Part shown: positions 38,046 to 48,554 of the stretch, piece after piece
How the letters are laid out: every line of letters starts with the position of its first letter
Numbering within the stretch: position 1 is the first letter of the stretch
Translations under genes and position numbers: made by a program
The notes under the pieces: generated by a model
The model's database searches: none
What the model saw: only the letters and a program-made list of their open reading frames with translations
What the model was told of the DNA's origin: nothing
Assembly: GCA_946406035.1 (NCBI GenBank)
Contig: CAMJJG010000004.1
Coordinates: 1-64,000, forward strand
From: an uncultured Prevotellaceae bacterium
GTDB lineage: Bacteria > Bacteroidota > Bacteroidia > Bacteroidales > Muribaculaceae
DNA: 64,000 bases
Direction: 5' to 3'

Positions 38046-40075
38046 TTCACGTGCACGGTGATTTGATGGTCGGTAGAGAAGTGAACAATCTCGATTGCCT
38101 GGTTGGTATATCCACGCCAGTTGTCACCACGTTCCCAGCGGTAACTTGTCTGTATGCCTTTGTACAGCGGGGTCTCGTCGTCAATGATGCCGTTGGTCCC
38201 CAGCGACTTGAGCAAGTACATGCCGGTGTCAAAACCATATATAGCCATATTGGGAACAGCCGACAACGGTTCGCCACCAAAGTTGGTCCTATAGGCAGCC
38301 TCAAGGTCGCGGGTCTTGAAACCCTTGGAGTTAAAGAATCGCGTGAACATGTATGTATCAATATCCTGCATGTCAACTTGGTAATCCTTGAGATATAGTA
38401 CATACTCGGGATAAGCTATCAGCGATAATTCGCAGTCAAATCTGTCGTTCTTGACTTGTTTGAGCGCCTTGATATATTTCTTGACTAGCGCTTTGTCGCC
38501 CGACGAAGGGATGAAGACGTATTTCGAGCCAGGGTTCATCTGGTTGGAAATGTCATTATAGGATAACTCGCTATTGACATTTATCGTTGACGTTGTATAG
38601 TTCTTACGGTTAATGTGTGTGCGAATAAGCTCAAACATCTCCTTGTCATTCTCGCCGCCCTCGTTGAGGAAAACCACGTTGTACCCCTTGAACTGGTCGT
38701 CAAACCAGCGCATCACGTCGTGCATCATCTCGTCGGTCGGGGTGTTGACCTGATACACATAGGGGTTGTCGAGGTAGTCCTCGTTCCTTGTCGTGAAGCA
38801 GTTCATCACGTTCACGCCATTGGCCTTGCCGAATGCATTGATTCTGGCCAACTGCTGGGGCTCGCTGGGGGCAATGATCAGATTCATTGACTTGAGCTCG
38901 GGCAATGACAGGATGCTGTCGGTGACATTGAGATTGTGTTGCGTGTCATAGACTATGAGGTTGATGTGCTTGTCGGTGATGTGGCTGGTGCTGTCAAGCG
39001 CAAGCAGGAATCCCTTGTAAAAATCAGTATATAGGTAAGCCTGCTTGGGCGGAACGCTCTTGTGAAGCTGGAATGGGAGTATCATGGCGATATTCACTTC
39101 ACTTTCAAGTCGTTTCTCAACCAGGTTGTCATAGATGCCGTTAATGCGGGGCTCGTAGTAAGCGCGCAACTCGTCCAGTGGCACAGTTGCCATTTCGCCC
39201 ACCACATTCTCGGTAAAGGGCTTGGGCACAACGATAGTCTTGCCCTTTTTTGCCTTCTTCATGTCGGGATTTGCTGCCTTTAACTCGGCCTCGGTGATGC
39301 CATTGTCTGCGGCAATCGATGCAAATGTCTCACCTCGTTTGACTTCATACTTGTAGTTGCGGCGGCTTTCTCGTTGATAATTAAACGGCAATGCCGTGTT
39401 GGGTGCAACCTTGACCTTGGCGTTAGCAACATATTCATCGGGCCTTAATCCGGGATTGGCTGTGAGCAGACCCTCAATAGATGTGTTGTATTGCTTGGCT
39501 ATGCTATAGATGCTCTCTCCGGGCTGTAACGTGATAAATATGGGATCGGATCCCTGGTGTGCCAGCACTGACGTCGTGTTGTGGTCAAATGCATTGCGCA
39601 CTTGCTGATTGGTATTGGCCGATTGTGCGGCTGGGGACGTTGAGGCTGGGATGTTGAGCTTTTGTCCCACCTTGATGCCCTTGTCTGAGCCGGGATTGGC
39701 GGCAATCAGTTCCTCAATGGTAACACCATAGCGTTTGGCAAGGCCATAGAGTGTTTCTCCTTGTTCAACAATGTGAGTGTTATTGTTGGTTGTATTGCTT
39801 GTTGTTGAGGTTGGCTCGTTGTTGTCGCCTTCGGCCGGGAAATAGAGCCTCATGCCATTCTCTATCCCGTCGGCGGCATTGGGATTGTTTTGAATGATGA
39901 AATCCTTGGTTACACCTAGTTTGGCCGCTATGTCATAGACACTCTCGTTGGCACCAGTCTCATAATAATAAAAGGTGTGACCGCCAAGTACCGTTTTAGG
40001 TAGATTCATTTGGCCATAGGATACGAGTGACATTATTGCCATTACGGCAAACAATGAAATATGTTGTAGTCTCAT
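38042..40075 (-). CDS. LysM-repeat protein with C-terminal periplasmic-binding-protein-like domain
   Basis: Four LysM-like repeats (e.g. HIVEQGETLYGLAKRYGVTIEELIAANPG) then VNIAMILPFQLHKS...NLIIAPSEPQQLARINAFGKANGVNVMN; overlaps the next gene by 4 nt. Confidence 0.85.
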   Translation of the reverse strand: MRLQHISLFAVMAIMSLVSYGQMNLPKTVLGGHTFYYYETGANESVYDIAAKLGVTKDFIIQNNPNAADGIENGMRLYFPAEGDNNEPTSTTSNTTNNNTHIVEQGETLYGLAKRYGVTIEELIAANPGSDKGIKVGQKLNIPASTSPAAQSANTNQQVRNAFDHNTTSVLAHQGSDPIFITLQPGESIYSIAKQYNTSIEGLLTANPGLRPDEYVANAKVKVAPNTALPFNYQRESRRNYKYEVKRGETFASIAADNGITEAELKAANPDMKKAKKGKTIVVPKPFTENVVGEMATVPLDELRAYYEPRINGIYDNLVEKRLESEVNIAMILPFQLHKSVPPKQAYLYTDFYKGFLLALDSTSHITDKHINLIVYDTQHNLNVTDSILSLPELKSMNLIIAPSEPQQLARINAFGKANGVNVMNCFTTRNEDYLDNPYVYQVNTPTDEMMHDVMRWFDDQFKGYNVVFLNEGGENDKEMFELIRTHINRKNYTTSTINVNSELSYNDISNQMNPGSKYVFIPSSGDKALVKKYIKALKQVKNDRFDCELSLIAYPEYVLYLKDYQVDMQDIDTYMFTRFFNSKGFKTRDLEAAYRTNFGGEPLSAVPNMAIYGFDTGMYLLKSLGTNGIIDDETPLYKGIQTSYRWERGDNWRGYTNQAIEIVHFSTDHQITVHVK

Positions 40076-40242
40076 AATAAATGGTTTATTTTTTAATGCT
40101 TAAAGTAATGATTTAAATTTTCACACAGTTTTTAGTGTATAATTCACCGCAAATTTAGTAATTATTGGTTAAAATGCCTTATTACATGAGGCAAAAAATG
40201 ATAAAATGCATATCTCAGGGAAGCCGCAAGATCGTCTAGACC

Positions 40243-42459
40243 TTATTTGGGATTTACCACGCGATCGCCAATATAGACCGCCAATTCCCGTCTTACTTTA
40301 TACAGTTCCTGTAGTTGTTCCAGCAGTTGTGGCAATGATGAGGGGTCGGCATGTGCGATTTGGGACTTCAATTCATTGATTTTGAGTAACAACAGGGCGT
40401 TTTTCCAGTTATAAAGCCTCTCGGGAACGAGAGTGATCAGTCGGTCTCGATCCTCGACAATCACCGCAAATTGGGTGTGGATTTTGCTCAGTTGTGGCAT
40501 GCTGTCGGTTACCATGTCACATGCTAGCTGGCGCACTTGGTCGTCATCAATCGAGCAAAGCACGCGTTGCAGGTAATCACTGCTGAATTCCTGTAATTGC
40601 TTTTGCGCTTTCACATTGGCCCGTGCGTTCACGCTCTGTTGCTTGCGCTCGTGGGCATTGATGAGCGCGGCGCTATCCATTGCATCTGGCATGTCGCCGT
40701 CATCATCCTTAGCCATCTCTTGTTCAATATAGCGCTTGGTGTCTTCTTCGAGAGTGACCTTAAATGATTTTAAATCATGGTAATAGGGATCAATATATTG
40801 CTTGGATATTTCAAAAACTCGAGCATACAACGCGTTGCTGAAGTCCATCTGGTCAAGCGACAACTCGGTGTTAATGTATTCTAGCACGGTTGTCGGTTTG
40901 CTAGTCCCGTCGTCATAGGGGGTCTCACACAGGTAGCACATCCCATAGTTGACAATGAGTTTGATGATTTCGCGCTCTTGGGCTTCCACTCCTGTGGCTG
41001 GTGGATTAATCGTGACGGGACCGCTATGATGAGGATGAGCTTCATCGGTAGATAATGGCTCCTGGCCCGCATAATCACTGCTGGCATTCGTTTCTTGCGC
41101 ATTGATTCGCTGTTCTCGCGCTTGCTGCTGCTGGCGCTCCTTGTGCCACTGCTCAATGAATTTGCCACGATGATGCTTAATCTGCCTCAAGATGGTTTGC
41201 TCGTCCATATCAAACAGGGAACTGCATTCCTTGGCATACACCATTCGGGCAATCTCGTCTGGAATGAGCGCGATGGACTTGACCACATCGGTAATGGCGG
41301 CAGTGCGCTTAATCGGGTCATTCTGGGCGTCCTTGAGTACCACGCTGGTCTTGAAATTGATGAAGTCGGTCTCGTTTTGGCTGATGTATTGCTCAACCTC
41401 GGTGTGGCTGTGGCCACGCACAAAAGTGTCTGGATCATCCTCCGGTGGTAATGGCAACACCTTGATATTCAATCCTTCCTTGAGTAGCATGTCCACCCCG
41501 CGCAATGCAGCTTTCACACCGGCCGCATCACCATCAAACATCTCGGTAACGTTGCTGGTGAATCGGCGTATTGCATGAATGTGACCTTCGGTCAGAGCGG
41601 TCCCCGACGAAGCGATGACGTTCTTGAAGCCGGCTTGATGCATCGAGATCACGTCGGCATACCCCTCAACGATGTAACTCTTGTCTTGCTTGCCGATCTC
41701 GCGCTTGGCTTGATACAGGCCATAGATGACATCGCGCTTGGAATAGATGGCTGACTCTGGCGAATTGACATATTTGGCCACATCCTTGCTCTTCTTGAGG
41801 GTCCTGCCGCCAAAGGCAATCACCTTACCCGCAATGTTCATTATAGGGAACATCACGCGCCCGCGGAAACGGTCATGCCCACCTCGGTCATCGGGGATGC
41901 AGAGCCCGACGTCGAACAACAATTTGGGATTAAAGCCTTGTGCGACGGCGGCCTTGTAGAAGTCATCGTAACCATCACTTGAATATCCAAGTCTGAACTC
42001 CCTGATAGTCGCATCATTAAAACCGCGCTCCCTGAAGTAGGCCAGCCCCACGTCTTGCCCCATCTGGGTCTCATGTAACTGCCGTTCAAAGTAGTCACAT
42101 GCCCACTCGTTGAGCATGAGCATGGCTTCACGCTCGGTTTGGGCCTGTTTCTCTTCATCGGTTAGTTCTTTCTCATGAATCTCGATGTGATATTTGTGGG
42201 CAAGATAACGCAACGCCTCGGGATAGCTGAGTTGCTCATGCTTCATGATGAAATTGACCGCACTGCCCCCTTCGCCACAGGCAAAGCACTTGCAGATGCC
42301 CTTGGCGCGCGACACATAGAACGAGGGGCGCCTGTCGTTGTGAAACGGGCACAGTCCTATCCAGTTGGCGCCACGACGCTTCAAGGCGACAAAATCGCTC
42401 ACAACATCAACAATGTCGGCAGCGTCAATGATTTGTTGTACTGTATTGTGGTCAATCAT
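40243..42459 (-). CDS. dnaG: DNA primase DnaG
   Basis: CHC2 zinc finger (CPFHNDRRPSFYVSRAKGICKCFACGEGG), TOPRIM (IVEGYADVISMHQAG). Confidence 0.97.
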   Translation of the reverse strand: MIDHNTVQQIIDAADIVDVVSDFVALKRRGANWIGLCPFHNDRRPSFYVSRAKGICKCFACGEGGSAVNFIMKHEQLSYPEALRYLAHKYHIEIHEKELTDEEKQAQTEREAMLMLNEWACDYFERQLHETQMGQDVGLAYFRERGFNDATIREFRLGYSSDGYDDFYKAAVAQGFNPKLLFDVGLCIPDDRGGHDRFRGRVMFPIMNIAGKVIAFGGRTLKKSKDVAKYVNSPESAIYSKRDVIYGLYQAKREIGKQDKSYIVEGYADVISMHQAGFKNVIASSGTALTEGHIHAIRRFTSNVTEMFDGDAAGVKAALRGVDMLLKEGLNIKVLPLPPEDDPDTFVRGHSHTEVEQYISQNETDFINFKTSVVLKDAQNDPIKRTAAITDVVKSIALIPDEIARMVYAKECSSLFDMDEQTILRQIKHHRGKFIEQWHKERQQQQAREQRINAQETNASSDYAGQEPLSTDEAHPHHSGPVTINPPATGVEAQEREIIKLIVNYGMCYLCETPYDDGTSKPTTVLEYINTELSLDQMDFSNALYARVFEISKQYIDPYYHDLKSFKVTLEEDTKRYIEQEMAKDDDGDMPDAMDSAALINAHERKQQSVNARANVKAQKQLQEFSSDYLQRVLCSIDDDQVRQLACDMVTDSMPQLSKIHTQFAVIVEDRDRLITLVPERLYNWKNALLLLKINELKSQIAHADPSSLPQLLEQLQELYKVRRELAVYIGDRVVNPK

Positions 42460-42472
42460 CGGGTAATCACAT

Positions 42473-44695
42473 TTAACTCTTGGTTACAGTCGAGCACACT
42501 GCATCGGGTATCAACGCCTGGTCAACAGTGGACACACCATGTCGTCTCAACTCGGCAGAGTCGGCCATGAAAGCTTTTCTGAACTTCTTGCAATCACTGT
42601 TCATGCCTTGCAGTGACCGGCGATAGGTCGCAATGGCTTGTTGAGTCAGTCCCTGGCACAGCAACACATGACCCTGGTTCAACAGATCCTGTGGCGACGG
42701 CACGTCGTCATGGGCAATGCGCTCATAATAGTCGATTGCCTTGTCATAATCACTCAACAGGAACGAGCACCATGCAATAGGGCGCCACGCGCGATGTTTG
42801 GCTGCGGGCAGGAGGTCGGCTTTGTAATATTGCTGCAGGGCCTCGCTTGTGCGATTTTGCTCCAATAGCACGTGACCGATGGTGAGCGTGAGAGATACAT
42901 TCCCGGGGTTTAAAGCCTCGACGCGGCGGTAGTATTCCAGAGCATTGTCCAGGTCACCCATGGCTCTGTAACAGGTGGCAATGTGCCGCATGTTCCACAC
43001 GTCATCCTCATGAATCAACTCAAATCGCTTGTAGTACTTCAAAGCCATCTCGACGTTACCGGCATTCTGGTAGGCAAAACCGATTTTCTGATAGATATGC
43101 TCATCGGTCGCGCCACCCATCTTCTCGAGCCTGGTAAAGCACTTGATAGCATCGTCATAAAAGGCATTCTTGAAGTAGAGGGTTCCCAGGAGTTCTAGCA
43201 CATGGGCATCACGCGTGACGTGAGCAAGTGGCAGGCAGTCAATCATATCCAAGCTTGGATCATCCATCATCGCATAGAACTCGCGACGACGCGAAAACAA
43301 CTTGAAGAACCGATACAAGTCCTGAACAAACGCGTTGACGATGCTCACTCGCATTTTGCGCTCATCGGGCAACTCGGCATGTCGTGCCTCGTTGAGGGCG
43401 GCGTTCTGCTCCTCGAGTTGGGCCGACATCATGGAGCGTTGTGAGTAGGGCAATGCACCCAGCGAAAGGCAGAAGGAGTACTTGTCGCTGTTGCACAAGT
43501 AGGGAGCATGCTGGACGACCTCGGCCAGCCCCATCTTGTCGGCGCCAAGATTCTCGACGACGACCGAGTGGGCGGCATAGAAAGGCAAAAACCAGTTGCT
43601 CAGTGTCTTGAAGAACGGGAATGTCTTCAGATGGGCAAATGTGGCGATGAACACATCACTGCCCTCGAGTTGCATCGCGTTAAACTCCTCGATGCGGCGG
43701 GTAATGCCACTTTGATCCAACCAATCTTGCCACTCAGGATTGGCCTCGATATCACTCAGGTCAACAATCTGGGAATCCTTATCCTTTAGCTTGTCAATGA
43801 TATCGGGCCTCATTTTCATGATGTTGGGGATGAGGTCGTTGCGCACACGGTTCTTGATGTTCTCGGTGTTGCGCGATCGAGCCAACTGCATCTGGATTCC
43901 CCACACGTCGTGGGCAAACTCTGGTGAGTCCAGCATGGCATCGAGTCGGGCTTGGATTGCCTTGGATGCCGTGGCGCGCCTGCGGTGGGCCACCATGGAT
44001 AGCATGGCACACACCAGTGAACGCAGTTGAATCTGAGCCTCATCGCTTAGCGTGTAGGTCTCAAGCAGCACCAACAGCTTGTTCTCGTCATAGAATTTCA
44101 TCATTCCCAACATCAATGCTGCCACTAGCAGGCAACGCGTGTGATTGGGCAGGATATCACCTCCGATGCACAACTTCAAGGTGCTGGCGTCGTCGGTTGA
44201 CAGTGGGAAAAGCGACCACACGCGGTTAAACAATCGCGTCTCCAACTCCTCGGCGCGACGCAGACGTGACAAAATGGCATGGCTGTCGTTCTGCTCGGCA
44301 GGTACCGCCTGCACTAGCGACAGCTCCTTTAACGCGTCGCGGTACTCGTCAACGATGCTCAGTAGGGTAGTGTTGGCCAATTCACGGCGTCTCACATAGA
44401 ACACCTCGTTGCTCACAGGCTCCATCAGCCCGATATAGCTATGGTCATTGAGTGTGTGCAAGGACTGGCGGATATTAGTGAGAATCTCGCTACGTTGCGG
44501 ATCCATCACTCCTTGTTCCAAGTAGTTGAGCATGAATGAGTAAGAGATGCGCAACCGTTCGAGTTCATCATACATGTCGGCACGGCCCAACTCATTAACA
44601 AGTCGGGTGATCTGCTCAAATGCATTATTGATTTCGGCATCATTAATATACTGTGATGCCTGCTGATGGATCTTTTCTATTTCTTGTATTGTCAT
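42473..44695 (-). CDS. Large TPR-containing protein
   Basis: C-terminal TPRs (FYDDAIKCFTRLEKMGG..., GDLDNALEYYRRVEALNPGN). Confidence 0.75.
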   Translation of the reverse strand: MTIQEIEKIHQQASQYINDAEINNAFEQITRLVNELGRADMYDELERLRISYSFMLNYLEQGVMDPQRSEILTNIRQSLHTLNDHSYIGLMEPVSNEVFYVRRRELANTTLLSIVDEYRDALKELSLVQAVPAEQNDSHAILSRLRRAEELETRLFNRVWSLFPLSTDDASTLKLCIGGDILPNHTRCLLVAALMLGMMKFYDENKLLVLLETYTLSDEAQIQLRSLVCAMLSMVAHRRRATASKAIQARLDAMLDSPEFAHDVWGIQMQLARSRNTENIKNRVRNDLIPNIMKMRPDIIDKLKDKDSQIVDLSDIEANPEWQDWLDQSGITRRIEEFNAMQLEGSDVFIATFAHLKTFPFFKTLSNWFLPFYAAHSVVVENLGADKMGLAEVVQHAPYLCNSDKYSFCLSLGALPYSQRSMMSAQLEEQNAALNEARHAELPDERKMRVSIVNAFVQDLYRFFKLFSRRREFYAMMDDPSLDMIDCLPLAHVTRDAHVLELLGTLYFKNAFYDDAIKCFTRLEKMGGATDEHIYQKIGFAYQNAGNVEMALKYYKRFELIHEDDVWNMRHIATCYRAMGDLDNALEYYRRVEALNPGNVSLTLTIGHVLLEQNRTSEALQQYYKADLLPAAKHRAWRPIAWCSFLLSDYDKAIDYYERIAHDDVPSPQDLLNQGHVLLCQGLTQQAIATYRRSLQGMNSDCKKFRKAFMADSAELRRHGVSTVDQALIPDAVCSTVTKS

Positions 44696-44855
44696 CTTGA
44701 TATCAACTGTGCTCCAGTGAGCTCCCTACACCATTCAGTGCAAGAATTGTGCAAAATGCCATGAAACAGTTAGCCTCATGGCACCTTTACCCCATGATTG
44801 ATCAAAATCGTTCCTCCCCCAAAATGAGAGAATCATCATGATGGCAACTTCCAAT

Positions 44856-45374
44856 CTACTTGTCGATAATGATTTTCTTGTTATCGGTGTCTTGCGGCGG
44901 GTTAAATAATGCCAGCACCATGACGGGCACATTGTCATCATTGTTTGACATGGTTACACATGCCTGGTTCCACATCCTGTTGAATCGGAATTGCTTAACC
45001 AGATCGTAATCCTCTTGGGTCACCTCGGTATCTCCAGTGAGGGTGGGGCCGAAAGCCGTGACACAGTCGGCGATGAATCTCACGATTTGGGGAGTCAAGA
45101 CTGCCCTGTCGCCCCAAAACTCTACCGTGAGTCGCCCGTCATTATATTCCCTGATGCGAGCCTCAACAAAGACGCCCATGTCGTGGTCAAGGGCTACCGT
45201 GGCTGCCTTGTATTCCTTACCCAAATTAGGTGCATTCTTGGTGTAACGGCGCAGGTTGGTGACATCAATTGTGAAGTACTTAGCCGAGTAAAGCGAATAG
45301 CGAGGATTGATCGTTATTTTTTCATTCTTCTCGACTTTAAGATCGATTTTTTTGATTTTGTCTGTTTGTGCCAT
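44856..45374 (-). CDS. Hypothetical protein
   Basis: 172-aa ORF with minus-strand promoter box TAAATTTG (+ 45438-45445). Confidence 0.6.
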   Translation of the reverse strand: MAQTDKIKKIDLKVEKNEKITINPRYSLYSAKYFTIDVTNLRRYTKNAPNLGKEYKAATVALDHDMGVFVEARIREYNDGRLTVEFWGDRAVLTPQIVRFIADCVTAFGPTLTGDTEVTQEDYDLVKQFRFNRMWNQACVTMSNNDDNVPVMVLALFNPPQDTDNKKIIIDK

Positions 45375-45618
45375 AACTATTACTTGGTTTAATAAGATGA
45401 TTTCTAGCCATCATGGTTTCTTGATGGATTCAACTTGCAAATTTAGGAAAATAATTCTGTGGCGCAATAATAATTAAGGTTTTTTCTATCGATAAGTCTT
45501 TCTTCATTTCCCGACGAAATACACAAAAAGCCACCCAAACACATGAGAATGGACACGGAATTTACTCTTTCTATGATTTTTCTTCATCTTTTATTGATGA
45601 TTATAGAAATATTTCCGT

Positions 45619-45626
45619 AATTTTGC
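45619..45626 (+). promoter_or_regulatory. -7 box TAATTTTG
   Basis: TAnnTTTG consensus upstream of the 45666 gene. Confidence 0.45.
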
Positions 45627-45665
45627 CGCAAAATAATAAATAACAACATTCAACTAATAACGATT

Positions 45666-46115
45666 ATGGTAATTCAACGCATCCAATCAGTTTACCTGCT
45701 CATTGCAGTGATTCTCATGGTGGTATTTGCATTCTTCCCTGCTTTGACATTTGAGCTGGGTGGACGTGAATTTGTTTACGGCGCACTCGAGGCTGGCAAG
45801 GTGGGCGCTACTCACATCGATCCCCTGATGCTCATGCTGATCATTTTGATCTCAGTTCTTGCCTTGATTGACATCTTCCTGTACAAGAACCTGCAACGGC
45901 AAATGACCGTCTGCTTTGTGGACATCATCATTGGCATCGCGATGCTTGTTGCCATCTGTGTGGTTGCCTTTGTTCAGAGTCGCCGTGATGGCATCGTCAT
46001 CAACGCTCAATGGTCATTGATCTTTCCCTTGCTGTCAATCATCATGCTCATGATGGCTCACAAGGCGATGTCCAATGACAAGAAAAAACTGCTTGATGCC
46101 GACCGCCTGCGCTAA
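45666..46115 (+). CDS. DUF4293 family membrane protein
   Basis: MVIQRIQSVYLLIAVILMVVFAFFP and four TM segments. Confidence 0.75.
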   Translation: MVIQRIQSVYLLIAVILMVVFAFFPALTFELGGREFVYGALEAGKVGATHIDPLMLMLIILISVLALIDIFLYKNLQRQMTVCFVDIIIGIAMLVAICVVAFVQSRRDGIVINAQWSLIFPLLSIIMLMMAHKAMSNDKKKLLDADRLR

Positions 46116-46179
46116 TGGTGATGAATAAATTAACCGATACCCCTTATTATCAAACTATTAACTATCTAATATCCAGGCG

Positions 46180-47517
46180 ATGATTGCAGCAATGATCATC
46201 ATCTTTGTGCTAGGCTATGTGCTTATCACATTAGAGCATCCACTCCACATCAACAAGGCTACCTTCGCGTTGCTCACGTGCGGTATCCTCTGGTCAATCT
46301 ATGCCATCTTTGGTAATGACCCCCACATGCACGAGGCTATCGTGACTCAATTGGGCGATGCATGCGAGATTGTAGTATTCCTCATTGGGGCGATGACCAT
46401 CGTTGAGATTATCGACCGCTATGGCGGTTTTTCGTTCATTACCGAGAATATTAACGCCAAGAGCAAGCGGCATCTGATGTGGATCATGTGCACGCTGTCG
46501 TTCATCATGTCGGCAGTTCTTGACAACATGACTACTACCATCATCATGGTGATGATGCTACGGCGCTTGCTCAGTGACCAGAAAGAGCGTTGGCTCTTTG
46601 CCGGACTCATTGTTATTGCCGCCAACGCTGGTGGCGCATTCTCACCCATCGGCGATGTTACTACCATCATGCTGTGGATGGACGAGAAGGTGTCATCGAT
46701 GGGACTGATCATCAATCTACTCATCCCCAGTGTAGTCGCAATGGTGGTTCCTGTGGCGATTGCCCAGTTCTATATCAAGGAGGGCAAGATGCAGACGCTC
46801 ACCAGAATGTCCGATAAGAATCCCGGTCTGCATGACCGTCACCCGCACCTGAGCAAGGCGATGCTCATTATTGGAGTATCGGGCTTGCTGTTCGTTCCCC
46901 TTTTCAAGACCCTCACTGGCCTGCCTCCCTTCATGGGCATCATGTTGTCACTGGGCGTCATCTGGGGCGTTACCGAAATTTGGGTAAAGCGTTTCAAGAT
47001 TGATTCCAAGCTGGGTGGTCGAGTATCATCGGCTCTGCACACGATTGATATGCCCACGATCCTGTTCTTCTTGGGGATTTTGATGGCAGTGTCGGCGCTC
47101 TCCGAGGTGGGCGTGCTCAACACGGTTGCCGATGAGATGAACACCCGTATCCATGAGCCGGTATTGATGACATCGATTATCGGTGCACTGTCCTCGATTG
47201 TAGATAACGTGCCTCTCGTTTCGGCATGTATCAAGATGTTTGAGACGATGGCCCCCGCGGGAACGACCGACCCCTATTTGATGACGTTTGTAGAGGATGG
47301 CTTGTTCTGGCACCTGCTCACCTTCTGTGCCGGCGTTGGTGGTTCATTGCTCATCATTGGTTCGGCTGCCGGTGTGGTGGCAATGGGTATTGAGAAGATT
47401 CCGTTCTTCTGGTACTTCAAGCGTGTTTCACTGCTTGCGTTGGCTGGCTATGTCGCTGGTATCGCCATCATCTATATTGAGAGCAAGATGCCTTTCTTCC
47501 TGCAGGCAGGAGGTTGA
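46180..47517 (+). CDS. nhaD: NhaD-type Na+/H+ antiporter
   Basis: AMTIVEIIDRYGGFSFI, SAVLDNMTTTIIMVMMLRRLL, ANAGGAFSPIGDVTTIMLWM. Confidence 0.93.
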   Translation: MIAAMIIIFVLGYVLITLEHPLHINKATFALLTCGILWSIYAIFGNDPHMHEAIVTQLGDACEIVVFLIGAMTIVEIIDRYGGFSFITENINAKSKRHLMWIMCTLSFIMSAVLDNMTTTIIMVMMLRRLLSDQKERWLFAGLIVIAANAGGAFSPIGDVTTIMLWMDEKVSSMGLIINLLIPSVVAMVVPVAIAQFYIKEGKMQTLTRMSDKNPGLHDRHPHLSKAMLIIGVSGLLFVPLFKTLTGLPPFMGIMLSLGVIWGVTEIWVKRFKIDSKLGGRVSSALHTIDMPTILFFLGILMAVSALSEVGVLNTVADEMNTRIHEPVLMTSIIGALSSIVDNVPLVSACIKMFETMAPAGTTDPYLMTFVEDGLFWHLLTFCAGVGGSLLIIGSAAGVVAMGIEKIPFFWYFKRVSLLALAGYVAGIAIIYIESKMPFFLQAGG

Positions 47518-47546
47518 CAGTTAACGATAGATTAACAAGCTACAAT

Positions 47547-47581
47547 AATCCCCGTCGCTCAAGTGTGATACGACGGGGATT
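47547..47581. terminator. Bidirectional terminator between convergent genes
   Basis: AATCCCCGTCG/CGACGGGGATT, 11-bp perfect stem. Confidence 0.85.
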
Positions 47582-47600
47582 ACTGTTTGCCTCGGTTGGG

Positions 47601-48521
47601 CTACCTGGTTACTTGGATGAGATAAACTTTGCCGTCAGGTGTCGAGAACACGATTTTACCTGCCTGGGACGAGGACAGTGGATAGGTCGCGATCACATCG
47701 TCGCCAGTGAGCACCTGTTCACGTCCGTCAAGGGTGCGTGCAACTATGCTTGAGGCTATGATGCGGTATTCATCATCCACCTCGTTCATGCCCACTATCG
47801 TGTTGTCGTCCCACCACTTGGGAGCGGTGAGGTTACCCATGCCGATGACATTGCTGCCATCCACGTCACACACAAATGTGCCATGCCCGCTCACATAATA
47901 AAGCACCTTGTTTCCATCTGGTGACAACGAGGCCCAGATGTATCTCTCATCGGTTCCGTTGGGCGCCAGCTGGGTTGTGGCACCATCGCGGGTGATGTAC
48001 ATCTTGAGATGGTGCTTGGTCAATATGGGGCGCACGCTTGCTGTAGCCCTATCGTCGTCCTTGAGATGATGGCGTTTTATCCTGCCATCGGTAACCGTGG
48101 TCACGGTCATCTTGTCGAGGGCGATGCCTTGCAGGTCTCTGGTGGGCTTGACAAGGGTGCGGCTCTTGCCTGTTGCTAAATCGATCGTCTTGACGGCCTC
48201 GTGACGACGTTTCTTGGCATAAGTGACTTGCCCGTACACAATCTGCTTGCCGTCATCACTGATGCGCACGTCACTGCCTGTCCCCTCATCATTGGTAAGG
48301 ACTTGGCTGTGTCCAGTAGCTAAGTCCCACTTGATGAGCCCTTTCTTGGTATCTGATGACAACAGGATATAATCACCTTGCGGGCTCAAGGCAACAGCCT
48401 GAGTAACCATGTCATTGCTTGAGGTGAGATTAAGGTCCTCGATGGACGTCACCTTCATGATTTGCCCCTGCAAGGAGTATGCCGCACTGGCTAGCGAGAG
48501 AATCAACAATTGTCGTTTCAT
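47601..48521 (-). CDS. TolB-like beta-propeller secreted protein
   Basis: Signal peptide; SPQGDYILLSSDTKKG, SPDGNKVLYYVSG repeats. Confidence 0.65.
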   Translation of the reverse strand: MKRQLLILSLASAAYSLQGQIMKVTSIEDLNLTSSNDMVTQAVALSPQGDYILLSSDTKKGLIKWDLATGHSQVLTNDEGTGSDVRISDDGKQIVYGQVTYAKKRRHEAVKTIDLATGKSRTLVKPTRDLQGIALDKMTVTTVTDGRIKRHHLKDDDRATASVRPILTKHHLKMYITRDGATTQLAPNGTDERYIWASLSPDGNKVLYYVSGHGTFVCDVDGSNVIGMGNLTAPKWWDDNTIVGMNEVDDEYRIIASSIVARTLDGREQVLTGDDVIATYPLSSSQAGKIVFSTPDGKVYLIQVTR

Positions 48522-48554
48522 ATTATTCTTCATGTTTTTTAGGTTAATGTCTGC

